Position numbers and translations under genes: made by a program. From assembly GCA_905181765.1 (NCBI GenBank), contig CAJIYW010000005.1:119837-183836 (forward strand): a DNA stretch of 64,000 bases, in the 5' to 3' direction. Of this stretch, positions 49,582-58,576 are shown piece after piece; positions within the stretch are counted from its first letter, which is position 1, and each line of letters starts with the position of its first letter. The stretch comes from Flavobacteriales bacterium UBA6772. GTDB taxonomy: Bacteria > Bacteroidota > Bacteroidia > Flavobacteriales > Flavobacteriaceae. The notes beneath the pieces were generated by a model. The model made no database searches. It worked only from the letters and a program-made list of their open reading frames with translations, and was not told the origin of the DNA.

Positions 49582-49824
49582 ATGAAAGAAGAAAAAAATC
49601 AGAAACCTGCATTTATTTTTGGAAAGAAAAATTACACCTTTATGGTGGTAGGAATTATTTTTATAGCATTGGGCTTTATTTTTATGTCTGGTGGCGGAAG
49701 CGACAACCCAGCTATTTTTAATGAAGATATTTACAACTGGCAGCGTATTCGTTTAGCGCCAACTTTGGTAATTATAGGCTTAGGAATTGAGATTTATGCA
49801 ATTTTAGTAAATCCTAATAAATAA
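49582..49824 (+). CDS. DUF3098 membrane protein
   Basis: 80 residues with two transmembrane helices (YTFMVVGIIFIALGFIFMSG; LAPTLVIIGLGIEIYAILV) and a loop containing FNEDIYNWQRIRLAP, the DUF3098 pattern. It begins three bases after ftsX and ends two bases before uppP. Conserved position suggests a role in division or envelope synthesis; the function is unknown. Confidence 0.88.
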   Translation: MKEEKNQKPAFIFGKKNYTFMVVGIIFIALGFIFMSGGGSDNPAIFNEDIYNWQRIRLAPTLVIIGLGIEIYAILVNPNK

Positions 49825-49826
49825 GA

Positions 49827-50621
49827 ATGAATATTTTAGAAGCTATAATTCTTGGAGTAATTCAAGGTTTAACAGAATTTTTACCGGTATCCTCTAGCGG
49901 TCATTTAGAGTTAGCAAAAGTAATTCTAGGCGATACTTCTTTACCCGAAGAGAGTTTAACCTTTACAGTAGTTCTCCATTTTGCAACCGCATTAAGTACC
50001 ATTGTAATTTTTAGAAAAGAAATTTTAGAAATTTTTAAAGGATTGTTGCAGTTTAAATGGAACGATGAATTTAAGTTTTCATTAAAAATTATTATTTCAA
50101 TGCTGCCCGCAGTAGTTGTAGGTTTACTTTTCGAGGAAGAATTAGAGTCTTTTTTTGGAGGTAAAATACTTTTAGTGGGGTGTATGTTATTACTAACAGC
50201 ACTGTTATTACTATTAGCAGACAAAGCAAAAAACACAAAAAAAGAAGTTTCATTTTGGAATGCTGTACTCATTGGTATTTCTCAAGCAATAGCAATGTTG
50301 CCTGGAATTTCTAGATCTGGCGCAACCATTTCTACATCGGTTTTATTGGGAGTTGATAGAACTAGAGCCGCTAAATTTTCATTTTTAATGGTAGTGCCAT
50401 TAATTTTCGGGAAGATTGGAAAAGATCTTTTAAGTGGAGATATAAGTTTTCAATCCTCAGAAATAATACCTATTACAGCTGGCTTTATAGCTGCTTTCTT
50501 AGCTGGTTTGGTAGCTTGTAAATGGATGATTTCTTTAGTAAAGAAAAGCAAACTTTCTTACTTTTCAATATACTGCGCAATTGTAGGAAGTATTGCAATT
50601 GGATATGCCCTTTTAAATTAA
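49827..50621 (+). CDS. uppP: Undecaprenyl-diphosphatase UppP (BacA)
   Basis: Integral membrane enzyme that recycles undecaprenyl diphosphate to the monophosphate carrier for peptidoglycan and LPS. 264 residues, about eight helices, with both signature regions: GLTEFLPVSSSGHLELAK (residues ~10-27) and LPGISRSGATISTSVLLG (~152-170), which carry the catalytic glutamate/histidine and arginine. Intact and packed tightly between DUF3098 and truB. Confidence 0.95.
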   Translation: MNILEAIILGVIQGLTEFLPVSSSGHLELAKVILGDTSLPEESLTFTVVLHFATALSTIVIFRKEILEIFKGLLQFKWNDEFKFSLKIIISMLPAVVVGLLFEEELESFFGGKILLVGCMLLLTALLLLLADKAKNTKKEVSFWNAVLIGISQAIAMLPGISRSGATISTSVLLGVDRTRAAKFSFLMVVPLIFGKIGKDLLSGDISFQSSEIIPITAGFIAAFLAGLVACKWMISLVKKSKLSYFSIYCAIVGSIAIGYALLN

Positions 50622-50627
50622 GAACAC

Positions 50628-51323
50628 ATGACGGAAGAAGCTTATAAAAATGGTCAAGTTTTATTGATTGATAAACCACTTACGTGGACATCTTTTCAAG
50701 TAGTAAACAAGTTACGTTGGGAAATTAGACAGCGTTTCAATATTAAAAAAATCAAAGTGGGTCATGCAGGTACTTTAGATCCGCTAGCCACAGGTTTACT
50801 GATTATTTGTACAGGGAAGCAAACAAAGCAAATAGATACGTATCAAGGGCAAGTTAAAGAATATACGGGCACCTTTACACTAGGAGGAACTACACCAAGT
50901 TATGATTTAGAAACTGAAATTGATAACACCTTTCCAACTGCACATATTACTGAAGAATTATTACACGAAACTACCAAACAGTTTGTGGGCGAAATTCAGC
51001 AAAAACCACCTATTTTTTCTGCTATTAAAAAAGATGGAAAACGTTTGTATGAATTGGCAAGAAAAGGAGAAACTACAGAAATTAAAGAAAGAACAGTAAC
51101 GGTTTCTTCGTTTGAAATTACAAAAATAAAGTTACCAGAAGTAGAGTTTAGAATTATTTGTAGCAAAGGAACCTACATTCGGTCTATTGCATTTGATTAC
51201 GGAAAAGCATTAAATTCTGGAGGATATTTATCTGCTTTAAGAAGAACAAAAATTGGCAATTTTTCTGTGGATGACGCATTTTCTGTTGAAGAATTTATTA
51301 ACAATTTAAAGACAAATTCATAG
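50628..51323 (+). CDS. truB: tRNA pseudouridine-55 synthase
   Basis: Isomerises U55 in the T-loop of tRNAs. 231 residues: DKPLTWTSFQVVNKLR, the catalytic aspartate in GHAGTLDPLATGLLIICTG, QKPPIFSAIKKDGKRLYELA, and CSKGTYIRSIAFDYGKAL. It lacks the extra C-terminal PUA-like domain of the longest homologues. Last gene of the mce-ftsX-DUF3098-uppP-truB run and convergent with the YkgJ gene. Confidence 0.94.
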   Translation: MTEEAYKNGQVLLIDKPLTWTSFQVVNKLRWEIRQRFNIKKIKVGHAGTLDPLATGLLIICTGKQTKQIDTYQGQVKEYTGTFTLGGTTPSYDLETEIDNTFPTAHITEELLHETTKQFVGEIQQKPPIFSAIKKDGKRLYELARKGETTEIKERTVTVSSFEITKIKLPEVEFRIICSKGTYIRSIAFDYGKALNSGGYLSALRRTKIGNFSVDDAFSVEEFINNLKTNS

Positions 51324-51365
51324 CAAAAAGAGTATAAACTACAGAAGATTTTTTGCAGCTAAAAA

Positions 51366-52232
51366 CTACTCTTTAGCTCCATGATTTTTAGCTATTTCTA
51401 TCCAATGTTCAGAAATCCCTTTGGTATCTGCTCCTAAGCCTTTAGCTAAGTGCAAAGCAACACCAATCATTAAAACGGCAGCTTCGTGAAGTTCTTGAAG
51501 TGTTTGTAAGCTTCCAAATTGTTCTTGTGCTTTTAAGAGTAGTAAATTATTGTGTTTTTCAGCAAAAGTAACTGGGTTTTCAGTATCTTCTTTGATGTCA
51601 GGTATCATTAAGCTATCTAACCATTCGTTGCCTATTTTTTCTACTAACACTTCCGGAAGATCGGTTCCTAAAACCCTCCATGCATTTAGTGTTTTTGTGT
51701 CTTCAGATTTAGTTAATTCAGATTCTAAAAGTAACTCAAAAGCAATGTCTGCAATATTTTGCATTACTATTAGATAGGCATCTTGTGCCTTTTCGAATGG
51801 ACCTGCTTCTTGTCCTTTCAAATATTCTCCTACACTAAGTTTAGGTAGGTCTAAAACTTCAGCACAATCTGTTAAACAAGGAAAGGTAGCACCTTCGTAA
51901 ATATAATGTGCTTTATCAAATTGTATTTGTCTACCTAACGGATACAAACGACATGCCAATGGTCGGCCTTTATGGACACTACAACCAGCATTATCTATAT
52001 ATTGACTACACGCTTTCTGCCCTTTTTTATCTGGGTTTCCGTTAAAGAGCAAGCGAATACCGCCAAGTTCAGTATATAACTCTTTAAATTCCTTAGGAGC
52101 AATTTTTTTTTCTTTACTGAAATTTAGTAGCTCCCAAGGGTTTAGCATTACAGCTTTGCCAAAACAACAGGTTCCAGATCTAGAGCAGGTAAGTGGTAAT
52201 ATACTGTTGGTACTTAGTTTAGTTGTTTGCAA
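51366..52232 (-). CDS. YkgJ-type cysteine-cluster protein
   Basis: 288 residues. The N-terminal ~110 residues hold the eight-cysteine zinc/iron-type cluster (LTCSRSGTCCFGKAVML; KACSQYIDNAGCSVHKGRPL; ACRLYPLGRQ; FPCLTDCAEV). The C-terminal half is helical and not recognised. Such proteins are thought to bind a metal cluster, possibly acting in modification or oxygen sensing, but no reaction is established. A minus-strand TATATTTG (52275-52282) is a likely -7 element. Confidence 0.82.
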   Translation of the reverse strand: MQTTKLSTNSILPLTCSRSGTCCFGKAVMLNPWELLNFSKEKKIAPKEFKELYTELGGIRLLFNGNPDKKGQKACSQYIDNAGCSVHKGRPLACRLYPLGRQIQFDKAHYIYEGATFPCLTDCAEVLDLPKLSVGEYLKGQEAGPFEKAQDAYLIVMQNIADIAFELLLESELTKSEDTKTLNAWRVLGTDLPEVLVEKIGNEWLDSLMIPDIKEDTENPVTFAEKHNNLLLLKAQEQFGSLQTLQELHEAAVLMIGVALHLAKGLGADTKGISEHWIEIAKNHGAKE

Positions 52233-52593
52233 GTTTTCGTTTAAAGTTAGCTGTATGTTTAAGCATGAAAGTTAGCAAATATAATTGCAAATAGAAAATT
52301 CCTAATTAGTAGTTTAAATAATTAGCAATTAAATTTACGAGGCGTTAACTAAATTATTTTTTAATTCAATTATTTATTTTAACCATATAAAGTTATACTA
52401 TTTTTACTTGCACTTCCAGGTACTATAGAAAGATGTAATGCACCAGAAAATATTCACCAATTTAAATCTATATTTTCATAATCAACAGTTTCTAGATTTG
52501 ATTTTTATCCAGTCTATTTTAAATTATTGACAACGTTGTTGCATCCGGTTTGTTCTATGTTTTAAGCATGAATGTTAGTAAACAAACTATTTC
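52233..52593. other. Gene-free interval with a 28-bp imperfect direct repeat and a possible coding relic
   Basis: No intact gene in 361 bases. Imperfect direct repeats of 27-28 bp lie at 52254-52280 and 52556-52583 (shared AAGCATGAA(A/T)GTTAG core), one at the YkgJ promoter and one after the RluA gene. Between them the minus strand reads protein-like but with stops: LETVDYENIDLNW, stop, IFSGALHLSIVPGSASKNSI, TLYG. This may be the tail of a lost gene brought in with the duplication. Confidence 0.4.
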
Positions 52594-54264
52594 TTAAAAC
52601 TTAGGAGCTACCGTAAAACTCATTTTTTTAAGAGTTGTAGGGTGCAGAAACTCAATAAACTCTGCATGTAAATGCAATCTCTTTTCTTTTTTACCATACA
52701 AATCATCACCAACAATAGGAGTATTCAATCCGTTTTTATGAGCAGCATGCATTCTTAATTGGTGTGTTCTTCCTGTAATTGGATAAAAGTGTACACGTGT
52801 TTTTCCGTTTTCTTTATTGATGATTTTCCAATCTGTTTCTGCAGGTTTTCCATAGGTGAAGTCAACTAATTGCTTAGGTCTGTCATTTAAATCTACACGC
52901 AATGGTAAGGTTATTTTTCCGCTGTTCTTAGATAAGTTTCCGTCTAACAGAGCTATATAACGTTTTTTAATAGTTCTATTTATAAACTGGCTCTGTAAAG
53001 CTTTATTTGCTTCTTTTGTCTTGGTAAGTAACAAAACACCAGAAGTAGACATGTCTAGTCTGTGCACAATTAAAGGTCCAGTGGCACTTGGATACCTCTC
53101 TTTAATTCTACTATAAACAGAGTCTTTAATATCTTTACCAGGAACCGATAAAAACTCCGCAGGTTTGTGAACAACGATTAAAGCATCGTCCTCATAAATA
53201 ATTTCTAAATCTTGTTTTTCAGATAAATTTTCTAACAACAAATTAGCGTCCATTTCTGTGTGAGCTAACATGTGTGTTAAAATGGGTTTACATCTTCCTT
53301 GGCAAGCAGGATAATAGTTTTTATGGTGTCTAACAGCTGCATTTGGTGCACTTCCCCACCAGAATTCTGCCATTGTAATAGGTGTTAAGTTATTGGCAAA
53401 AGCATATTGTAAAAGTTTAGGTGCAGCACATTCGCCAGAACCTGCAGGTGGTTTTATGGCAGGATTATTAAAAATAGTCAGTAAACTTTTCAACTCTTTT
53501 TGCTGATTTAAGAAGGCATATTTACTAAATAAAGTCTGCTGTAAATAATTTGATTTTTCTTTACGTTCTCTCTTAAGCGCTATAATTTTGTCTTCAAAAA
53601 CTTTAAATTCTAAATTAATTTTTTCAATTTTAGCTTGGTAATATTCTTGCAGTTCTTTTATGAAAAACTGATTATTATAACTTTCTTGGGTTAATTTTTT
53701 AGTCAGTTCTTCAAACTCCAAGTCATTTAAAAGAGTAATTGCTTTCTTTTTCTGTGATTTTCTGTCACTTTTAGCGCGCTTCATTCTGTTGCGTTGAAAA
53801 GACAAATCTGTTTGAATGATTGCCGTATTTTCTGCAATTATTTTTTTTAACTCTAAATATTTTTTATCTTTTTTTAAAACACCTAATTGCGCGTTCATCT
53901 CATCAATCTCTAACTCTCCTTTGATGTAAAAACTACCAGATGTTCTCATGTTAAAAACAGGTGGAACAAATTTTTCCGGCAAACTTTTATCTGCCAATTT
54001 ACCAGAGAAAGCAGTTAAATACCCAATTTTATCTTGTTTATTTTTCACCACTAAAACACCAAACATTTTGCCAATGGCAAGCGCGTTATTATTAATATCT
54101 AAGCCAAAATTATGTTCAAAATCTGTCTGATTTTCTAAATAGGACTGTACTTCTGTAGTTGCAATTTTTGCTAGAAGATGGGGTTCATAATAAAACGGGA
54201 ATGTAAATTTTTCTGGAAGTGTTATTCCAGAAATAGCTGTTTTAAAATGTTGAAAGTGTTTCAA
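52594..54264 (-). CDS. RluA-family pseudouridine synthase with long N-terminal extension
   Basis: 556 residues. The C-terminal ~220 residues are the catalytic domain (YEDDALIVVHKPAEFLSVPG; catalytic aspartate in IVHRLDMSTSGVLLLTKTKE; GRTHQLRMHAAH). The N-terminal ~330 residues hold a long charged coiled coil (about 130-260) and a cysteine-containing segment (GSGECAAPKLLQYAF; HHKNYYPACQGRCKPIL). This long form is common in Bacteroidota and is thought to modify rRNA or tRNA; the target base is unknown. It lies five bases downstream of crtY on the same strand. Confidence 0.88.
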   Translation of the reverse strand: MKHFQHFKTAISGITLPEKFTFPFYYEPHLLAKIATTEVQSYLENQTDFEHNFGLDINNNALAIGKMFGVLVVKNKQDKIGYLTAFSGKLADKSLPEKFVPPVFNMRTSGSFYIKGELEIDEMNAQLGVLKKDKKYLELKKIIAENTAIIQTDLSFQRNRMKRAKSDRKSQKKKAITLLNDLEFEELTKKLTQESYNNQFFIKELQEYYQAKIEKINLEFKVFEDKIIALKRERKEKSNYLQQTLFSKYAFLNQQKELKSLLTIFNNPAIKPPAGSGECAAPKLLQYAFANNLTPITMAEFWWGSAPNAAVRHHKNYYPACQGRCKPILTHMLAHTEMDANLLLENLSEKQDLEIIYEDDALIVVHKPAEFLSVPGKDIKDSVYSRIKERYPSATGPLIVHRLDMSTSGVLLLTKTKEANKALQSQFINRTIKKRYIALLDGNLSKNSGKITLPLRVDLNDRPKQLVDFTYGKPAETDWKIINKENGKTRVHFYPITGRTHQLRMHAAHKNGLNTPIVGDDLYGKKEKRLHLHAEFIEFLHPTTLKKMSFTVAPKF

Positions 54265-54269
54265 TAAAT

Positions 54270-55418
54270 TTAATTTTTCTTTAAAAGTTGTTTTATTCCC
54301 GAAGATAAGAAGGGTTTTAAAGGCAAACTTGTCATAATAGTAAGATCTTCTAAAAGAGTGCTTTCATTTCCTAAGAAAGCTAAGATTTTTTCTGGTGAAT
54401 TTTTCTGAAAAATTTTTGTAAAAATAGCCTCTCCGGTTAGTTTATTTGATAACAAAACATCAATTAGAGTTCGGTCATACCAATTGTATAATTTGTTTTC
54501 AAAAGAGGTATCTCTATTTAAATTATTTCCTAATTTTAAATTTGCTACAATTTCAGAAACATCTTTTTGAATAAACTGAAATGTATAACCACTGCTTGCT
54601 TTTGTAAAGCCACCAGCGGTGCCAATGTTTATAATATTCTTACCTGGATTCTTCTCAAACTTAGCTAAAGACATCGGTATTACTCCAAATTCTTCGTGAG
54701 AAATGCTGTAATTCTCAATTTTTAATTCTTCTTTAATGTACTTTTTTAAGGCGGTGTTGTACGTTTCTTTTTCTAAGACAGTCGTTGTAAAAAGAGTATA
54801 TTCTATTAATGCTTCTGTTGCAGAGGTTGGTAATACGTACATAAAAGTAGCTCCATTATCTTGGGATACTCTAAAATCCATTAAACGGCCTACTTCAGGA
54901 TTAAAAAAAGGAGTTTCTGTTTTAATTACCCAGCCTTTAAAATGTTGTAAAAGCGAATTTTCTTCAGTTATTTTTGGGTTGAATAGCCCCGTAGAGTTAA
55001 AAACAAAATTACCTAAATAAGAGTTCTCTGCAGTTTTTACAACAGCAGAATTTTCTTTGGAAGTAATGGCAACAATGCGCTCTTGTAAAAAGGTTACATT
55101 GTTAAATTTCTTGGAAAAATTAAGTACAAAGTTATAGAAATCTATTCCTTGAATCATTTTGTAGGTATAAGAACCTAAATCTAGTTTTTCTTCAAAATCT
55201 GTAGAAAGAAATGCTAATGTATTCCATTTTGCGTGCACAATAGACTCGAATAATCCTGGATTTTTTTCCCAAAAGCACCAAGTTCTATCGTTACTATTCT
55301 TAGTATCTTTATCAATAATTAACACAGATTTATTTTGCAATGCAGGTTCTTGTAATATTCTGTACAGTAAACTTAAACCTGCACAACCTGCACCCGCAAT
55401 AATAAAATCGTATTTCAT
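54270..55418 (-). CDS. crtY: Lycopene beta-cyclase
   Basis: FAD-dependent cyclase closing both ends of lycopene to beta-carotene, on the way to zeaxanthin in yellow marine flavobacteria. 382 residues: dinucleotide fold FIIAGAGCAGLSLLYRI, NDRTWCFWEKNPG, FVFNSTGLFNP, GWVIKTETPFFNP, LMDFRV and GTAGGFTKASSGYTFQFI, all lycopene-cyclase features. Other carotenoid genes are not in the window. It is followed closely by the RluA gene; a shared transcript is likely but a functional link is not. Confidence 0.92.
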   Translation of the reverse strand: MKYDFIIAGAGCAGLSLLYRILQEPALQNKSVLIIDKDTKNSNDRTWCFWEKNPGLFESIVHAKWNTLAFLSTDFEEKLDLGSYTYKMIQGIDFYNFVLNFSKKFNNVTFLQERIVAITSKENSAVVKTAENSYLGNFVFNSTGLFNPKITEENSLLQHFKGWVIKTETPFFNPEVGRLMDFRVSQDNGATFMYVLPTSATEALIEYTLFTTTVLEKETYNTALKKYIKEELKIENYSISHEEFGVIPMSLAKFEKNPGKNIINIGTAGGFTKASSGYTFQFIQKDVSEIVANLKLGNNLNRDTSFENKLYNWYDRTLIDVLLSNKLTGEAIFTKIFQKNSPEKILAFLGNESTLLEDLTIMTSLPLKPFLSSGIKQLLKKN

Positions 55419-55434
55419 CTGTTTCCGCTTACCG

Positions 55435-55920
55435 TTATTTTAAAAACCGATTATACCAACTTTCTTCAATCGTTATTTCCCAAAAACTATCAAAATCTTG
55501 TTTTGTATTCACCAGATTATCAAAAATAACAGATTTACCTGTTAAAGCCTTGTTTTTAAGTAACTTTTTAAAGTCTTTTAAATCTTTATACTGCACATGC
55601 TCTCCTTGTTTAAAACAAACATTCATTCGATCTAAAAGGGCTACCTCATACGTTTCTTGTAAACTTAAAATAAAAGAAACAGAGGCATCAATATCTGCAT
55701 TAGATAATTCTGTAGCAATGTCATCTGCAGTTAAGATAATAAATCTATTGTTTAGAAATTTATAAGAGGCTTTAAAAGAGGTATCATCCGATTTCCAGCT
55801 TTCTATAAATTTTTTTATTTTTTCTTCTATTACTTCAATTTCATTAGGATAAAACTTTCTACTAGAAGGGTAGACCCATACTTTGGCATCTTCAGGTATT
55901 TCTTCAAAATCTACAAACAT
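55435..55920 (-). CDS. Conserved small protein, often labelled ABC transporter ATPase
   Basis: 161 residues from MFVDFEEIPEDAKVWVYPSS (55920; the ATG at 55941 adds seven residues outside the conserved region). There is no Walker A or ABC signature, so the common database label looks wrong. Seen: RKFYPNEIEVIEEKIKKFIE, RFIILTADDIATELSNADID and a C-terminus FWEITIEESWYNRFLK. A Bacteroidota-specific family without known function, just upstream of crtY on the same strand. Confidence 0.7.
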   Translation of the reverse strand: MFVDFEEIPEDAKVWVYPSSRKFYPNEIEVIEEKIKKFIESWKSDDTSFKASYKFLNNRFIILTADDIATELSNADIDASVSFILSLQETYEVALLDRMNVCFKQGEHVQYKDLKDFKKLLKNKALTGKSVIFDNLVNTKQDFDSFWEITIEESWYNRFLK

Positions 55921-55954
55921 CGTTTTATATTTAAAGTACAAAGGTAACTAAAAG

Positions 55955-55989
55955 AAAAACCGCAAACAGAATATCAGTTTGCGGTTTTT
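55955..55989 (-). terminator. Terminator after the thioredoxin-like gene
   Basis: 13-bp stem (AAAAACCGCAAAC / GTTTGCGGTTTTT) with a nine-base loop, about 18 bases past the stop on the minus strand. Confidence 0.85.
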
Positions 55990-56006
55990 TATGAATTTTA
56001 AAAAGA

Positions 56007-56618
56007 CTAGTTTTCTTGTACAGAAAACTTTGCAAATAAATTTACAAAATCTTTTTGTACACTTTTACCTTTGTCTTTGTTGTACCAAACCTGTAAATCT
56101 TGTTTAAACTGGGGGTCTAATATGCCGTTTTTTTCTTTATAATCTGTCACCATTTTTGTAGCTATAGTTGGTCTTGGACCCCAAAAATCTAATACATTAT
56201 TATCTTTATCTAATACAATTAACTTCGGAATGCTTCTGCCTCCATTGGTTAAAAATAAATCCATTAGGTCTAAATTCTCATCTCTTAAAACTATTTTCAA
56301 ATCAATGTTTGCTGTATCGGATGCTATTTTGTTAAGAATAGGTAAGTTTTGCGCGGCATCTCCGCACCAACCTTCTGTAAGCACTAACCAAGTTTGTGGT
56401 TGTTTTACTTTTTGAAATTCCTGAATGGTTTCTTCAGAAATTTTAATGGTTTTATCTAATCGTTTCATTCTTCTATCATTTAACATGCTATAATTGGTTA
56501 AATCTTCAGATTGCTCTGTACCGGTAGATTTTCCTTTAATTAATAAATTACTAACTAAACTTCTATAGTCTGAGTATGATATTGCTGTTTTTAAACTATT
56601 TTCTATAATTTTTTTCAT
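56007..56618 (-). CDS. Thioredoxin-fold protein with WCGDA instead of CxxC
   Basis: 203 residues. A thioredoxin fold is shown by TWLVLTEGWCGDAAQNLPIL, ANIDLKIVLRDEN and GGRSIPKLIVLD (with the cis-proline). The active site has a single cysteine, so classical disulfide exchange is not expected; a monothiol or binding role is possible. No signal peptide, hence cytoplasmic. It stands alone between a terminator and a divergent lipoprotein gene. Confidence 0.85.
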   Translation of the reverse strand: MKKIIENSLKTAISYSDYRSLVSNLLIKGKSTGTEQSEDLTNYSMLNDRRMKRLDKTIKISEETIQEFQKVKQPQTWLVLTEGWCGDAAQNLPILNKIASDTANIDLKIVLRDENLDLMDLFLTNGGRSIPKLIVLDKDNNVLDFWGPRPTIATKMVTDYKEKNGILDPQFKQDLQVWYNKDKGKSVQKDFVNLFAKFSVQEN

Positions 56619-56822
56619 AAATATAAGATACTTAATTTGATAAGTTAGACGTATAATTACCTATAACTTACACGGGGTATTTTAGTATATTAATTAGTGC
56701 TTATGCAGAAGTAATTTAATTGAATGTAAGTTTTAATTAGAATTTTATATTTTTTGTTATGGTTTTCTTAAAAGAGAATAGTTTGCTATTAATTTGTGTA
56801 TTTTTGAGTTTTAAACGCAGTT

Positions 56823-57503
56823 GTGAAATATATATATCTTTTAGTAATACTTGTTTTTACATTTTCTTGCCAGAATAATGAAGGGAAGGATACAGTAAAA
56901 AAACCCAAACCATTAATGAGTATTGCAGAAATGCATACTGCAACAGAAAATGTTTTATCTACTTATTTAAAAGAGGTAAAAGATTGGAATGAGCTACAAG
57001 ACATCGATTCTTTTTTTGTAAAGTATCGAAAAATTACACCTAATGAGGCGCTAAGCAATGCTATAGAGTTAAAAGATTTAATTAAGCGATTAAAAGATAG
57101 TGTAAAACCAGAAAAATTTAAAATACCTTCTTTAACAGCAAGAATTAATATTTTATACAATGAAGCATTAAGGTTAGCCGATTTAACAAGAATAGGAGCT
57201 ATAAAGGCGCCAGAAGTAAATACTCAGTTAGATAAAACCATGGCTGCTTTTTCAAACATAAACACAAAGATAAATTCTATTTTGGCAAAAATTAGATTTG
57301 AAAATGAAATTGATATAGATGTTACATTTATTGGTTTAGACACTACAAAAATGGATACGTTTTTTAACAAACCAATAAAGCAGATAAAAAAAGTAAACCT
57401 TTTAAAATCTATAAAGCCTAAAACATCTATAAAGCGAAAACCCGAGAAAATAGGAATAAAGAAGAATAGACTATTTAAAGGTTTAGAAAAAAACAAACAA
57501 TAA
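56823..57503 (+). CDS. Lipoprotein of unknown function
   Basis: 226 residues from a GTG start (MKYIYLLVILVFTFSCQNNE), lipobox FTFSC. The mature protein is helical (AEMHTATENVLSTYLKEVKD; NEALSNAIELKDLIKRL; LDKTMAAFSNINTKINSILA) with a very basic C-terminus rich in lysine. No family recognised. The next lipoprotein gene begins two bases after its stop, so both are co-transcribed. A TATTTTTG element at 56799-56806 may be the -7 region. Confidence 0.65.
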   Translation: MKYIYLLVILVFTFSCQNNEGKDTVKKPKPLMSIAEMHTATENVLSTYLKEVKDWNELQDIDSFFVKYRKITPNEALSNAIELKDLIKRLKDSVKPEKFKIPSLTARINILYNEALRLADLTRIGAIKAPEVNTQLDKTMAAFSNINTKINSILAKIRFENEIDIDVTFIGLDTTKMDTFFNKPIKQIKKVNLLKSIKPKTSIKRKPEKIGIKKNRLFKGLEKNKQ

Positions 57504-57505
57504 GT

Positions 57506-58015
57506 ATGAAAAAAGCAATAATTTTAGGTGTAAGTATCTTTTTATTCTGTGCTTGTGTAACTTCTAATACGGTTAAAACAGATAAAAGTGCAATCAAAAA
57601 AGAAGTGAATACACTTTTATTTAATTGGCATAAAGCGGCTTCAGATGCAAATTTTAAGGAGTATTTTAGAGTACTGGATAGCACTACTGTTTATATAGGA
57701 ACTGCAGCAGAAGAAATTTGGACGAAAGAACAGTTTGCCAATTTTAGTAAGCCTTATTTTGATAAAGGAAAAGCATGGTCTTTTACAACTCTAGAACGTA
57801 ATATATACATGAGTGAGTCAGCAAATATAGTTTGGTTTGATGAGCTTATAGATACTTGGATGGGCACTTGTAGAGGTTCTGGTGTATTAGAAAAGAAAGA
57901 AGATTCTTGGAAAATTAAGCAATATGTACTTTCTGTAGCGATCCCAAATGACGATATTCAAGCAGTAATTGATATTAAAAAGAAGAACGATGCTATTTTC
58001 TTAAAGAGGTATTAA
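57506..58015 (+). CDS. SnoaL/NTF2-like lipoprotein
   Basis: 169 residues with a lipoprotein signal (MKKAIILGVSIFLFCAC). The rest is a cone-shaped NTF2-like domain (LLFNWHKAASDANFKEYFRV; STTVYIGTAAEEIWTKEQF; GSGVLEKKEDSWKIKQYVLS), the SnoaL_3 pattern. Many such proteins bind small molecules or act as hydrolases; no catalytic residues can be assigned. Its stop codon overlaps the convergent recX stop by two bases (58013-58014). Confidence 0.83.
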   Translation: MKKAIILGVSIFLFCACVTSNTVKTDKSAIKKEVNTLLFNWHKAASDANFKEYFRVLDSTTVYIGTAAEEIWTKEQFANFSKPYFDKGKAWSFTTLERNIYMSESANIVWFDELIDTWMGTCRGSGVLEKKEDSWKIKQYVLSVAIPNDDIQAVIDIKKKNDAIFLKRY

Positions 58016-58492
58016 GAAACTACTTCATTTACAACCTTGTAAATTAAATTGCTTTCAAAGCCTTTTCGCATTAAGAAAGTCAATTAGTTTTTTCTTTCTT
58101 TTATAAATATTCGGTTCAGAAATTACTTCGTTTCTGTTTTCTGTAATTCTGTAAATGGTTGCAATATATTCAGTTTCATCAATCTCTTTTAAAGCTGTTT
58201 TTAAATTGTAAGCAGAAATATCTCTAAACTTTAACTCTCTAACAATACGTTGTTTCCCCCAACTTTTAATTCTGAATTTACCCCTTGCATAACTTTTAGC
58301 AAAGCGTTCTTCATTTAAAAAATTATCTTTCATTAGACTTAAAAGAATCAATTCTCTAGCCTCAGGTATTACTTGATATTCGCGCATTTTTTGTTCTACT
58401 TCTTTATGGCATCTGTCCTGGTAGACGCAATAATTTTCTAGTTTTCGCTTAATTTCATCAACAGTAAAAGATTTTTTCTTTTTTTCAAACAT
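58012..58492 (-). CDS. recX: Recombination regulator RecX, one frameshift
   Basis: Modulator of RecA filaments, about 159 residues. Seen: FTVDEIKRKLENYCVYQDRC, LSLMKDNFLNEERFAKSYAR and GKQRIVRELKFRDISAYNL, three-helix RecX repeats. The frame ends early at 58055 (LNAKRL); shifting by one base gives MRKGFESNLIYKVVNEVVS and a stop at 58012, the expected C-terminus. No recA nearby. Convergent with the SnoaL-like gene with touching stops and no terminator between them. Confidence 0.87.
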
Positions 58493-58507
58493 TGCCTCGA
58501 AAATACA

Positions 58508-58544
58508 AAAAGAGGATGAATTCGAAATGATTTCACCCTCTTTT
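58508..58544 (-). terminator. Terminator of the RND efflux operon
   Basis: Arms AAAAGAGG and CCTCTTTT with additional TGAA/TTCA pairs, followed by T-rich sequence on the minus strand, about 35 bases past the RND stop. Confidence 0.75.
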
Positions 58545-58576
58545 AAATATAAATTATATTCGTTTTAATTTTCTAA

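Noticed and set aside
55435..55920. ABC transporter ATPase annotation
   Set aside because: No Walker A, signature or Walker B motif is present in 161 residues; the common label is not supported by the sequence.
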